Of a stretch of 64,000 nucleotides of DNA, positions 17,271-24,355 are shown piece after piece. The notes beneath the pieces are model-generated. The model worked only from the letters and a program-made list of their open reading frames with translations, had not been told where the DNA came from and made no database searches. Positions within the stretch are counted from its first letter, which is position 1. Each line of letters opens with the position of its first letter. This DNA is from Blautia hansenii DSM 20583 (GTDB lineage: Bacteria > Bacillota > Clostridia > Lachnospirales > Lachnospiraceae): the NCBI RefSeq assembly GCF_002222595.2, contig NZ_CP022413.2, positions 693,501 to 757,500 on the forward strand, written 5' to 3'. The translations under genes were made by a program, and so were the position numbers.

Positions 17271-17295
17271 GAGGGTGGCTTGGTGGGCCACCCTC
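17271..17295. other. Perfect hairpin downstream of VR1
   Basis: GAGGGTGGC at 17271-17279 pairs perfectly with 17287-17295 across a 7-base loop, 46 bp past the 3' end of VR1. In the Bordetella phage system a GC-rich cruciform just after the variable repeat increases mutagenic homing. This could be its counterpart, or a weak terminator; there is no clear T-run on the leftward strand. Confidence 0.5.
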
Positions 17296-17319
17296 ATGCC
17301 AGATTTTCAGATTGCCAGA

Positions 17320-18417
17320 TTACCGGATTTCCGGGATATAAGCGGCACGGAAGCCGAGGTACGTGGACACACCGCTGCGGGAGCCGGTGCCGTAGAGGTA
17401 GAACACACCAGCGTACGCACCGCCGTTCCAGTCGCCCCCGCGATACACGCAGCGCTCGGCTACGCCGTTATTCCACCACATGTAGTCGCCCTCGTATACG
17501 TCAGTAGTGACGTCAGAGTCCGGGAGAAGGGCGAGAGCGCGCAGCATAACTTTGGCAGCGTCTCCGATCGAGCTGTCGGCAGCAACCTGATAAAAGGCGC
17601 AGCTTCGGCTTTCATCTTTGGCGTTGGTGATCGAAGTAGAGTACGTCCACTTGTTGTTCACATAGTCCAGTTTTACGGTTTTACCGGAAACATGGGCGGA
17701 GCTGTCGGTCGTCTTGCTCTCAGGATCCACGAGGGCGCCGTCTGCGGCGTTGATAGCCTTCCAGCATGTGCTCGTTGCGTTCTGAGGGTTGTCCGGATCG
17801 GCTGCGTCGTTGTTTGCAAGGATCTGAAGCTCGCCCCAAACAAGGCGGATTCCTCCCTGCCATTCCCACACGTTGCCGTTCAGATCCCAGATACCAGCCA
17901 TGGTCTTGTCGTGGCTCCATGAGATCGGGCCGGTACCAGTTGCAACTCTCGCGATCTTGCCGCTTTCGTAGTAGCTCGGCACGGCTTTGTAATTACTTTC
18001 GCGGCTGTCTTTGCCGTAGTTGTTGTTACCATACGGGAGGAAGCCGTTTTTCTTGCACCAGAGAGCGATCGCGGCCCATTCTGCGTTAGTGCTCAGGTGC
18101 CAGCCTGCGCCCTTGGCCTCGCAGCGTGCGCGTGCGGTGTCGAAGTTGATACTTGCGGTCGGATCTTCGCCCGGCAGGCTGTACGCTACGGAGTTGTAAA
18201 CCTTGGCCTGATACTTGCCGTAGTAAAAGCCGGGGATTTCCACGCCGTTGACGATAAAGGCCGGGTGGGTGCTGTCATTTCCGCCGGTGAGTACGTCCGA
18301 GTTCTTAAACTTCGGGATATACACCAGAACGGAAGGGAGATCGGTGTCGTCTGTCTTGACGACGTTGTTCGGGCAGATCATTTTTACTGCCAGATTGGTG
18401 AGGTCAAAATTTGCCAT
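17320..18417 (-). CDS. Variable tail-region protein 1, C-type-lectin/FGE-like fold (DGR target)
   Basis: 365 residues. The C-terminal part has the formylglycine-generating-enzyme type of C-lectin fold used by retroelement targets (GWHLSTNAEWAAIALW, WDLNGNVWEWQGG, then YRGGDWNGGAYAGVF). VR1 occupies residues 321-359, so it ends six residues before the stop, as expected. The protein is the last of the tail/baseplate genes and directly precedes avd, so it is probably a receptor-binding or host-contact protein whose binding surface is diversified. AAAGGAG precedes the ATG. Confidence 0.92.
   Translation of the reverse strand: MANFDLTNLAVKMICPNNVVKTDDTDLPSVLVYIPKFKNSDVLTGGNDSTHPAFIVNGVEIPGFYYGKYQAKVYNSVAYSLPGEDPTASINFDTARARCEAKGAGWHLSTNAEWAAIALWCKKNGFLPYGNNNYGKDSRESNYKAVPSYYESGKIARVATGTGPISWSHDKTMAGIWDLNGNVWEWQGGIRLVWGELQILANNDAADPDNPQNATSTCWKAINAADGALVDPESKTTDSSAHVSGKTVKLDYVNNKWTYSTSITNAKDESRSCAFYQVAADSSIGDAAKVMLRALALLPDSDVTTDVYEGDYMWWNNGVAERCVYRGGDWNGGAYAGVFYLYGTGSRSGVSTYLGFRAAYIPEIR
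17341..17455 (-). repeat. Variable repeat 1 (VR1)
   Basis: Aligned without gaps to the template repeat: 14 differences, all at template adenines of the coding strand, changing to G, C or T. Both repeats end (coding sense) with GGCTTCCGTGCCGCT, the constant stretch where the initiation-of-homing sequence is expected. Confidence 0.96.
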
Positions 18418-18437
18418 TTTCTTGTGCTCCTTTCTGC

Positions 18438-18806
18438 TTATTCAATGCTCCAGAGGATCAGCTTCACCTCTGCCATGTCGAGCGGGTTCTTTGTGCGCTC
18501 TACGGTCTGGCGGTTGGTATCGCCGGACTCGTCGGCGCCTTCCTGCGGTTCGATCGGTGTCTCGGTATAGGTTGCGGCCGGGATCTCGATCTGGGCCACA
18601 TAGCGGCCGCCGGGCTGGGTGCCGAGCATGAGATCACCGCCGCGATCCATGCACACGTCGAGGGTGCGGGCCTCGTCGCCCTGATACTTGGTAACCTTGA
18701 CGCTGAGCGCGTCGTCGTCGAAGCTGAGACGGTAGCCGTCCTGCTCCCACTGGATCTTTTCGCCGGTGTTCTTCTCGATCACCTGCACGTCGTTGATTTT
18801 TGCCAT
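18438..18806 (-). CDS. Unknown tail-region protein, 122 residues
   Basis: No recognised family. Begins MAKINDVQVIEKNTGEKIQW, beta-rich in appearance, ends with KNPLDMAEVKLILWSIE. AAAGGAGG precedes the ATG, and it is 20 bp upstream of the variable protein and 3 bp downstream of the previous gene, so it is part of the tail fibre/baseplate block. It may be a fibre chaperone or adaptor for the variable protein, but nothing in the sequence settles this. Confidence 0.75.
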   Translation of the reverse strand: MAKINDVQVIEKNTGEKIQWEQDGYRLSFDDDALSVKVTKYQGDEARTLDVCMDRGGDLMLGTQPGGRYVAQIEIPAATYTETPIEPQEGADESGDTNRQTVERTKNPLDMAEVKLILWSIE

Positions 18807-18809
18807 GGT

Positions 18810-19235
18810 TTATTTACCTCCTTTGATTCTTAAAATAAGGGTGGCGCTCTCGGCGCTTCCGTCGTACTTGACCTTGAAGCCGTTGAGCTGCTTGTCGTAG
18901 ATCTGGATCTCGCCGACGTTTCCGGTGTGGGCCTGAATATCCACGTCCACGGTGTAGTCTGTGTTGTCGCGAGTGATCGCAAGGCTCACGGTCTTGGTGG
19001 AGTTGTTGAACGGATAGCTCGCCGTGTTTTTCAGTTCTACGACGTGGCGCTCGATCTCTGTCTGAGACTGGAGCTCTCCGGCTGCGATCAGGAGCATGGC
19101 AGCGGCCACGCTGGCGTCTGTGATCCCGCTCTCCATGTTGTTGAAGTGGGCGGCGCTCTGATCGGTTCCGGCTTGAATGACCTCGCCGCTATCGACGTCT
19201 ACCACTTTGTCGAGCCATTTTGTTGCGTTATACAT
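18810..19235 (-). CDS. Tail-region protein, probable fibre/adaptor
   Basis: 141 residues. The N-terminal half (YNATKWLDKVVDVDSGEVIQ, FNNMESGITDAS) resembles the beginnings of short tail appendage proteins of Firmicutes phages, and the second half is beta-rich (KTVSLAITRDNTDYTVDVD; SATLILRIKGGK), like a small attachment domain. AAGGAGG precedes the ATG. Part of the receptor-contact block between gpI and the variable protein. Confidence 0.7.
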   Translation of the reverse strand: MYNATKWLDKVVDVDSGEVIQAGTDQSAAHFNNMESGITDASVAAAMLLIAAGELQSQTEIERHVVELKNTASYPFNNSTKTVSLAITRDNTDYTVDVDIQAHTGNVGEIQIYDKQLNGFKVKYDGSAESATLILRIKGGK

Positions 19236-19255
19236 GTGTCTGCTTCCTCCTTCCT

Positions 19256-19567
19256 TTATGCTGTGACTTCATAGATCGGGATCGTGATCTTGATCATGGT
19301 TCCCTGTCCGGCCACTTTGTTGATAGTTCTCTGCTGGTATGCTGCCTGCTCCCCGTAGGTGTCGATCAGACGGGAGGCGTTGATCGTGCAGGCGATAGAG
19401 TCCAGCGTCGGGAACGTCGCCATAACTACCACGTTTTCGCCTTCGATCTTTTTCTGGTTGATCGTTCCGCGGTGCCATGTGCCATTTGTCTGAGCCTCGA
19501 CATAGGCGAGAGAGCGGAGCCACTGCTGCCGCCTTCGTCCCATGTAGGCTTCGCCGAAGTATGCCAT
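19256..19567 (-). CDS. Small tail-region protein, 103 residues
   Basis: Begins MAYFGEAYMGRRRQQWLRSL and is beta-rich afterwards; no family recognised. AAAGGAGG precedes the ATG. Placed directly after the tail protein I gene, where tail-fibre or fibre-attachment proteins are usual. Confidence 0.7.
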   Translation of the reverse strand: MAYFGEAYMGRRRQQWLRSLAYVEAQTNGTWHRGTINQKKIEGENVVVMATFPTLDSIACTINASRLIDTYGEQAAYQQRTINKVAGQGTMIKITIPIYEVTA

Positions 19568-19586
19568 TTTGTGCCCTCCTTTCGGT

Positions 19587-20492
19587 TTATTCCCCGCAGC
19601 GCTTAGTTCCGCATTTTACGAACGGATAGCAGAACAGGGCCGCCTTTTCGTTCGTGGCTGCTGCGCGTTTTATAACTGAGCCCAACGTCCCCGGCCGTGG
19701 AGTTATTCCACATTCAGGGTAGTTGTAGCGGAACGCCTCGGTGTCAGGCTCGGCTGCAGCCGCTTGCTTTACGACGGCGCCGAGTGTTCCGGGCTGCGGA
19801 TATGTTCCGCAGGTTGTGGTTCCGGCGTGAGTGTAGTCGTATAGGTACGGCTTCACTTCCGGATCTGTTTCAATGCTCGGCTTTATCACGAAGCCGATCG
19901 TGGCCGTTCGCGGGTTGGTACCGCATTTCACAAAATCATAACGGTGCAGCTCCGTGTTTAGCGCACACTCAATGCCGGGATCCGGCCCCTGCTGCCAGTA
20001 ATAGAAAACGCCCGCGATATGCGAGCGCACATTTTTGGCAGCCTGAACGGCGTCAACAAATTTATTAAAATTTTCGCCGTCGGTGTTCGCGTTTGTGGTT
20101 AGAGCCGCGAAGGTGTACGGGGAGTCGTCCATCTCGAACCACTCCATGACGTAGCCCTCGCCGAAGTATGCGCCGATCAGACGCTCAACGGCCCACTTGG
20201 TACCGCGTTTTCTTTTGATCTGCTGCGCGAGCTTGATTGTGTTCCGCTTCTCTGTCAGGCTCATGCCTTCGGAGTCGTACCAGTCAATGTCCAGCTCCCA
20301 CGCCATTTCGTTGCACTCCGCCTCTGTGAGCTCGTCTACCTTGTCCCATGTGCGGATTGTGGCCAGACGTTTGCCCGGCTCACCTATGAGCTTGTTCACG
20401 GCCTTGCTGAGTGCGATCGCTGCCTCGTCGTCCTGCATGAAGGCGGGCAGCAGTTTTATAAAATCCATGTTTGACACTTTCATGCCGCCCAT
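19587..20492 (-). CDS. Tail protein I-like (P2 gpI family)
   Basis: 301 residues. The first half matches the P2 gpI type that bridges baseplate and tail fibres (FIKLLPAFMQDDEAAIALSK, LDIDWYDSEGMSLTEKRNTIK, RKRGTKWAVERLIGAYFGEG). The C-terminal part contains about four copies of a short repeat, each with a CGTxPRPGTLGxVIK-like core, unusual for gpI and probably a fibre-like extension. GTG at 20501 is in frame, but AAAGGAGG fits the ATG at 20492. It follows the baseplate J gene as in P2. Confidence 0.85.
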   Translation of the reverse strand: MGGMKVSNMDFIKLLPAFMQDDEAAIALSKAVNKLIGEPGKRLATIRTWDKVDELTEAECNEMAWELDIDWYDSEGMSLTEKRNTIKLAQQIKRKRGTKWAVERLIGAYFGEGYVMEWFEMDDSPYTFAALTTNANTDGENFNKFVDAVQAAKNVRSHIAGVFYYWQQGPDPGIECALNTELHRYDFVKCGTNPRTATIGFVIKPSIETDPEVKPYLYDYTHAGTTTCGTYPQPGTLGAVVKQAAAAEPDTEAFRYNYPECGITPRPGTLGSVIKRAAATNEKAALFCYPFVKCGTKRCGE

Positions 20493-20506
20493 GCTGTCCA
20501 CCTCCT

Positions 20507-21853
20507 TTATCCTCTGACGATATGCTTCACGGTCTTTTTACCGGAGAACTTGGCCACGGTCGTGCTGTTGAGCTCGGTGTATTCCGGTTTGATGATCTGC
20601 ACGCGGGTGGCTCCGATCAGATCGTCGGCCCAGTCGGGGCAGAGGATCCGCTTCCGGAGCTCGTCTGGGTTTATGTCCTGATTCAGTGTGGAGCCCTGCC
20701 AGTTGATATACTGATCAATAGCCCCGCCGGATCCTTCCACGTTCTGCACTACTTCTGACTCGTTGGCTTTAGTGGTGTAATAGGTGAGCTCTATGTCATA
20801 CTCGTGAGTTTCCGGAGCTTCCACCGTTACCATGTCAGTGAGAGGGCGAACGTCGTCCGCAGAGCAGGCAGCCAGCACGTCGGCCAGCACTTCCTCGCTC
20901 GGAATCTGTCCTCCGGCGCAGATCGGCACGATCTTGACACGGCCGTACATATTGCGGCCGATCTGGATCTTTACCGCCTCGGCTCCAGCGAGAGATCCGG
21001 AGAGTGAGAGAGTCAGAAGCTCGTCTGCATACTCGGCCGTATAGTCGGCCCCTGCTGTGGCTTCGGATCCGTCACTCAGGAAAACCACCAGAGTGTCCGG
21101 CAGGAGATTGGCGCCACCTTGGAAGGCGTGCCCGGCGTATGTTTTCAGAGTTCTGGTGATTGTTTCCTTTTCGGATTCCACCACCGCGTCCGTGACGAGA
21201 GAGTTCGCGGACAGCGCCCAGTATTTGTAGGCTTTGGCCGGGCCTGCGGTGCTGAGTTTGTTCTCAGCCTCTCGGATTCTCTCACGGTACGGTTCGTCCT
21301 CCTCACGGTCGCCTCCGCCTTCTGTTATGGTCAGGTTTGTTACTCCGTCGAGCAGTGGAACGTCGGAGACGTCCACGATCTCGGAGATCTCGCCCTCGTC
21401 TATGTTGTTGTAGTCCGTGCCGCCTTCCTCGGCGGTTGCTGCCACGTCCACATAGAGGCTACCTGCATAAAGCACGGCTGTGGTGTCTGTCAGGAAATAG
21501 TGAACGAAGTCACCAGTTACTCGAAGTCCGGCCGGTATAATGATATTAGAGCCCACCGCTTCGGTAACTGTGAACCGTAGGGTGGTAGTGGCATAGGTAG
21601 GATCGAGACGGATCACGTCTCTGTTTTCTCCCAGAGCGTCCAGAACAGTGCCCCTTGCATATCGGAGCATTTTCTGGCGGCAGGCGTCGTTTACTGTGTT
21701 GTAAACAGTGACGATCACCTTCGCCATGGTGTCGCCGAAGATTCGGCGCTCGTCACCGGGGTAGAGAGGCTCGCCGACGCCGTTCTCTAATTCTTCCAGT
21801 ATGTCGGTGTAGATTGTTTCGTCGGTTGTCTCTATGAATTTGAGCTCGCTCAT
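20507..21853 (-). CDS. Baseplate protein J
   Basis: 448 residues of the P2 gpJ/Mu gp47 family, the wedge protein at the edge of contractile-tail baseplates. Typical features are the N-terminal MSELKFIETTDETIYTDIL, the GTVLDALGENRDVIRLDP region and EEDEPYRERIREAE. Its ATG overlaps the stop of the gp25-like gene as ATGA. Followed by gpI, the standard order. Confidence 0.92.
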   Translation of the reverse strand: MSELKFIETTDETIYTDILEELENGVGEPLYPGDERRIFGDTMAKVIVTVYNTVNDACRQKMLRYARGTVLDALGENRDVIRLDPTYATTTLRFTVTEAVGSNIIIPAGLRVTGDFVHYFLTDTTAVLYAGSLYVDVAATAEEGGTDYNNIDEGEISEIVDVSDVPLLDGVTNLTITEGGGDREEDEPYRERIREAENKLSTAGPAKAYKYWALSANSLVTDAVVESEKETITRTLKTYAGHAFQGGANLLPDTLVVFLSDGSEATAGADYTAEYADELLTLSLSGSLAGAEAVKIQIGRNMYGRVKIVPICAGGQIPSEEVLADVLAACSADDVRPLTDMVTVEAPETHEYDIELTYYTTKANESEVVQNVEGSGGAIDQYINWQGSTLNQDINPDELRKRILCPDWADDLIGATRVQIIKPEYTELNSTTVAKFSGKKTVKHIVRG

Positions 21854-22131
21854 GCGTCCTCGTCCTCCTTTCTTTGGATAATGTTCACGATCATGCCGAA
21901 GTCGCCAGAGAAGGCAGCCGCCGGATCTGAGGCGATACTGTCAGACTCAACGCGGGGCTCGAAGGTTTCCAGAACCCACTCCGCGTCAGCCACGGCCTCG
22001 TCGGTCGCGTTCGGTTTGTCGATCAGAGTCCCGTCAACGCCGCGCACGCGATCGTATGCGACTTCACCGCGGACGATCCTCAGTAGATTGGCGGCGCACA
22101 CTTCTGGGCTCCCGTTTCCGCTTGCTCTCAT
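21850..22131 (-). CDS. Baseplate wedge protein, gpW/gp25-like
   Basis: 93 residues. Size, acidic composition, VCAANLLRIVRGEVAYDRVRG and the ADAEWVLETFEPRVE helix fit the gp25/GpW lysozyme-like wedge family, which initiates sheath assembly at the baseplate. AAGGAGG precedes the ATG, and it overlaps gpJ by 4 bp. Confidence 0.8.
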   Translation of the reverse strand: MRASGNGSPEVCAANLLRIVRGEVAYDRVRGVDGTLIDKPNATDEAVADAEWVLETFEPRVESDSIASDPAAAFSGDFGMIVNIIQRKEDEDA

Positions 22132-22143
22132 GGCGTCACCTCC

Positions 22144-22830
22144 TTATGCGAGAGTTACTTCGGACAGATACACCCAGCTATTGATCCCGTTAGGGTGGCC
22201 CAGTAGCACCTTGTTTTGGCTGCTCTTGATCTGGCTCACCCTATGCTTTCGTTGTTTTACCCAGTTTGGTATCTTCTGGCCGGTTGCGTACCTGCTGCCG
22301 GTCGGCTTCACATAGTCGCCGACTTTGATCGTTTTCTTTGTGGCCTTTTTGGCCGCTGTGTTGGTTGTTTTCTTGACGGACTTCGAGGCGGTGCTCGCTT
22401 TCACATTTAGCGCGGTGGTGCTTACCTTCACGCTGGTGGTGGCCGGATCGTATTCCTTGAATGTGAAGGAAAGAGTGGCCAGAAGCAGCCGCCCCTTGCC
22501 GTCCACCTTTGTGTTGCTTACCGCGACTTTTCGGAGCTGGAGCTTCGGCCCCAGCTTCTTGCCGCCGAGATAGAAATAATTCACTTTTGTGACGAGAGCC
22601 TTCCAGCTCTGGATCTCCGCCCATACGTCAACGCCTGCGCCTGAGTGCAGCACGGTGGTGAATGAGAGAGGGAAAAGCTCGGTGCCTCGTTCGTTAGTCG
22701 TCTTTTTGTCCTCGGTGCTGGTGTTTTCGTCGGCCACCTGCTCGTAGGAAAAGGCCAGCCCCTCCAGCGCGACGACTTGCTTTGATGATACGGCCCATTT
22801 TTTTGAGCCCCACTGTGCCATTGTTGGCAT
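22144..22830 (-). CDS. Tail/baseplate protein with C-terminal SH3-like domain
   Basis: 228 residues. The first 110 (WAVSSKQVVALEGLAFSYEQ, FPLSFTTVLHSGAGVDVWAE) resemble a gpU-type tail-end or hub-associated domain. A Lys/Ala/Thr-rich linker (STASKSVKKTTNTAAKKATK) leads to an SH3-like module (IKVGDYVKPTGSRYATGQKI). A wall-binding SH3 domain on a tail protein suggests contact with peptidoglycan during infection. Family assignment of the N-terminal half is tentative. GGAGGTACAGCC precedes the ATG. Confidence 0.65.
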   Translation of the reverse strand: MPTMAQWGSKKWAVSSKQVVALEGLAFSYEQVADENTSTEDKKTTNERGTELFPLSFTTVLHSGAGVDVWAEIQSWKALVTKVNYFYLGGKKLGPKLQLRKVAVSNTKVDGKGRLLLATLSFTFKEYDPATTSVKVSTTALNVKASTASKSVKKTTNTAAKKATKKTIKVGDYVKPTGSRYATGQKIPNWVKQRKHRVSQIKSSQNKVLLGHPNGINSWVYLSEVTLA

Positions 22831-22842
22831 GGCTGTACCTCC

Positions 22843-23193
22843 TTAGTCTGGTTTTTTAGTGGATCCGCTGCCTGTTTCGACGCCTCCGTGGGTGTGTCCG
22901 CTCAGGCTTATGCCGCGAGCTGTGACGTCGCCCTTCGGTACGTTGATATTACCGGCCGAGAGTCTCGGCAGGTAGCACCCCCATTCACCGTCCGCCCGGC
23001 CCAGCAGCAGCCCGGTGGAGTCGTCAAACTCCACATAAACCACCGCCGTGCCTTTTGAGAGGTTTCCGGTGGATCCGCGGAGGTGCCACGGGATCGTGAT
23101 CTTTGCGGTTGGCTTAGCCCCGGCGTCAGACGGTACAACGCGGGCCGTGTTTCCTGATATGCTGGCGATCGTGCCTTTATTGATTTTTCCCAT
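22843..23193 (-). CDS. Baseplate assembly protein V-like (spike)
   Basis: 116 residues. The OB-fold-like start (INKGTIASISGNTARVVPSD), the middle DDSTGLLLGRAD and the C-terminal SLSGHTHGGVETGSGST correspond to gpV-type tail spike proteins, where the HTH-glycine segment begins the needle. The start overlaps the upstream stop as TAATG. It sits between the hub gene and the gpU-like gene. Confidence 0.85.
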   Translation of the reverse strand: MGKINKGTIASISGNTARVVPSDAGAKPTAKITIPWHLRGSTGNLSKGTAVVYVEFDDSTGLLLGRADGEWGCYLPRLSAGNINVPKGDVTARGISLSGHTHGGVETGSGSTKKPD

Positions 23194-24110
23194 TAGTAGC
23201 CCTCCAGAATGTGTCGGAAGTAGATCGTGGATTTATTTCCGACAAAATCATGCCGGACTTTATACACAAAAACGGTACCGTCCCACATGGTTGCCCTTGG
23301 TGTTGATAGTGTCAAAATGCTGGCGGCTGCATATCCGGTCATAAGTGACTTGGAAAAGTAGCCGGATCGGGCAAACTTGTTCGCGTTCCGCAGCAGCCCC
23401 TTGGCGAAGCGTGCCGCCTCTGCATTGCTGGTTACCTGAATAGGCACCGCAGGGCGGAGCACTGAGCTGTTGGAGCTGTCGGCTATAAATTTTCCGGAGT
23501 AGCTTCCGCTTGCAATTTCGCAGGATCCGTACATTCCGCCCCGGTTGTCCTCATAGGAGAAAACGCCATTTTCATCTACGGAGAGACTACCGGCTGGAGT
23601 CTGCCCCTCTATGTACTGCTCGTTATACGCCAGCAGCTTGCCGTCAAATATAAGCATTTGGCAGCCTTCCAGAGTGCAGAGCCGGTGGAATAGGGCGAAG
23701 TCTGTCTCGTTGTCCTGCTTAATATACGGGTAAACCTGATCCGCGCAGCCGTAGTTCTGGAATGTTAGTCCGTGATTTCCTGCGAACTCATTCGCCAGTT
23801 GCAGGAACCGGACGCCCTCCCAGCTTTTGCTCTTTTTTGTCTTGCCGCTTTTTGGCATGGACATGGCTCGGATCGTAAAAAGCCCGTTTTCTGGTTTCAT
23901 GGAGTGCACGAACATTTTCCCAGTATCACTCGCGCCTTCTTTGAATTGCACGGTGTCACCTTCGGCCGGTTGCCACTTGCTCCATGTTCCCTTGGTGTCA
24001 TTGAAGCGGATCACGAGGGTGTCGGCTTGCTTTTCTGCGAACATTTCGTGCACGCAGTAGTTCACCGACACGTCCCCGTATATATCCACCCCGTTGTAGT
24101 AGAGGTTCAC
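23193..24110 (-). CDS. Baseplate hub, late control gene D-like
   Basis: 305 residues of the P2 gpD/gp27-type hub family, which forms the tube-to-spike adaptor (FRHILEGY end; KGTWSKWQPAEGDTVQFKEG; YIKQDNETDFALFHRLC is the family's most conserved part). GTG start at 24110, overlapping the preceding LysM-type gene by 4 bp. Order X-D-V matches P2-like tails. Confidence 0.88.
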   Translation of the reverse strand: MNLYYNGVDIYGDVSVNYCVHEMFAEKQADTLVIRFNDTKGTWSKWQPAEGDTVQFKEGASDTGKMFVHSMKPENGLFTIRAMSMPKSGKTKKSKSWEGVRFLQLANEFAGNHGLTFQNYGCADQVYPYIKQDNETDFALFHRLCTLEGCQMLIFDGKLLAYNEQYIEGQTPAGSLSVDENGVFSYEDNRGGMYGSCEIASGSYSGKFIADSSNSSVLRPAVPIQVTSNAEAARFAKGLLRNANKFARSGYFSKSLMTGYAAASILTLSTPRATMWDGTVFVYKVRHDFVGNKSTIYFRHILEGY

Positions 24111-24355
24111 GCGCTGTCGTCCTCGTCCTCAGAGTCCCGACGCCACGGCGGCAGAGTTTCCGGCGTCTCTGCACCTTCGACGATCGGCAGCCGGAGGGCC
24201 ACGTTCGCGTCGAAGATCAGCACGTCCGCATAGTCGGGGTTAAATTCTGCGATATAGTGCGCCAGCATTTCCTCCCCGTACGTTTCGAGGGCCAGCGCGT
24301 CGAAGGTGTCCCCTTCGCGTGTCGTGTAGTCTTTGTAGCCTGTTACTCTACGCAT
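24107..24355 (-). CDS. Tail protein X-like with LysM motif
   Basis: 82 residues. One LysM-like unit (YTTREGDTFDALALETYGEE, then AHYIAEFNPDYADV) as in P2 gpX. These small proteins join tube and baseplate or bind peptidoglycan. GGGAGGTGG precedes the ATG. It overlaps both neighbours by a few bases, so the tape measure, X and D genes are translationally coupled. Confidence 0.88.
   Translation of the reverse strand: MRRVTGYKDYTTREGDTFDALALETYGEEMLAHYIAEFNPDYADVLIFDANVALRLPIVEGAETPETLPPWRRDSEDEDDSA

Noticed and set aside
17320..18417. Formylglycine-generating (sulfatase-activating) enzyme
   Set aside because: The fold resembles that family, but the VR/TR relation and the phage tail context show it is a retroelement target; no partner sulfatase is present.
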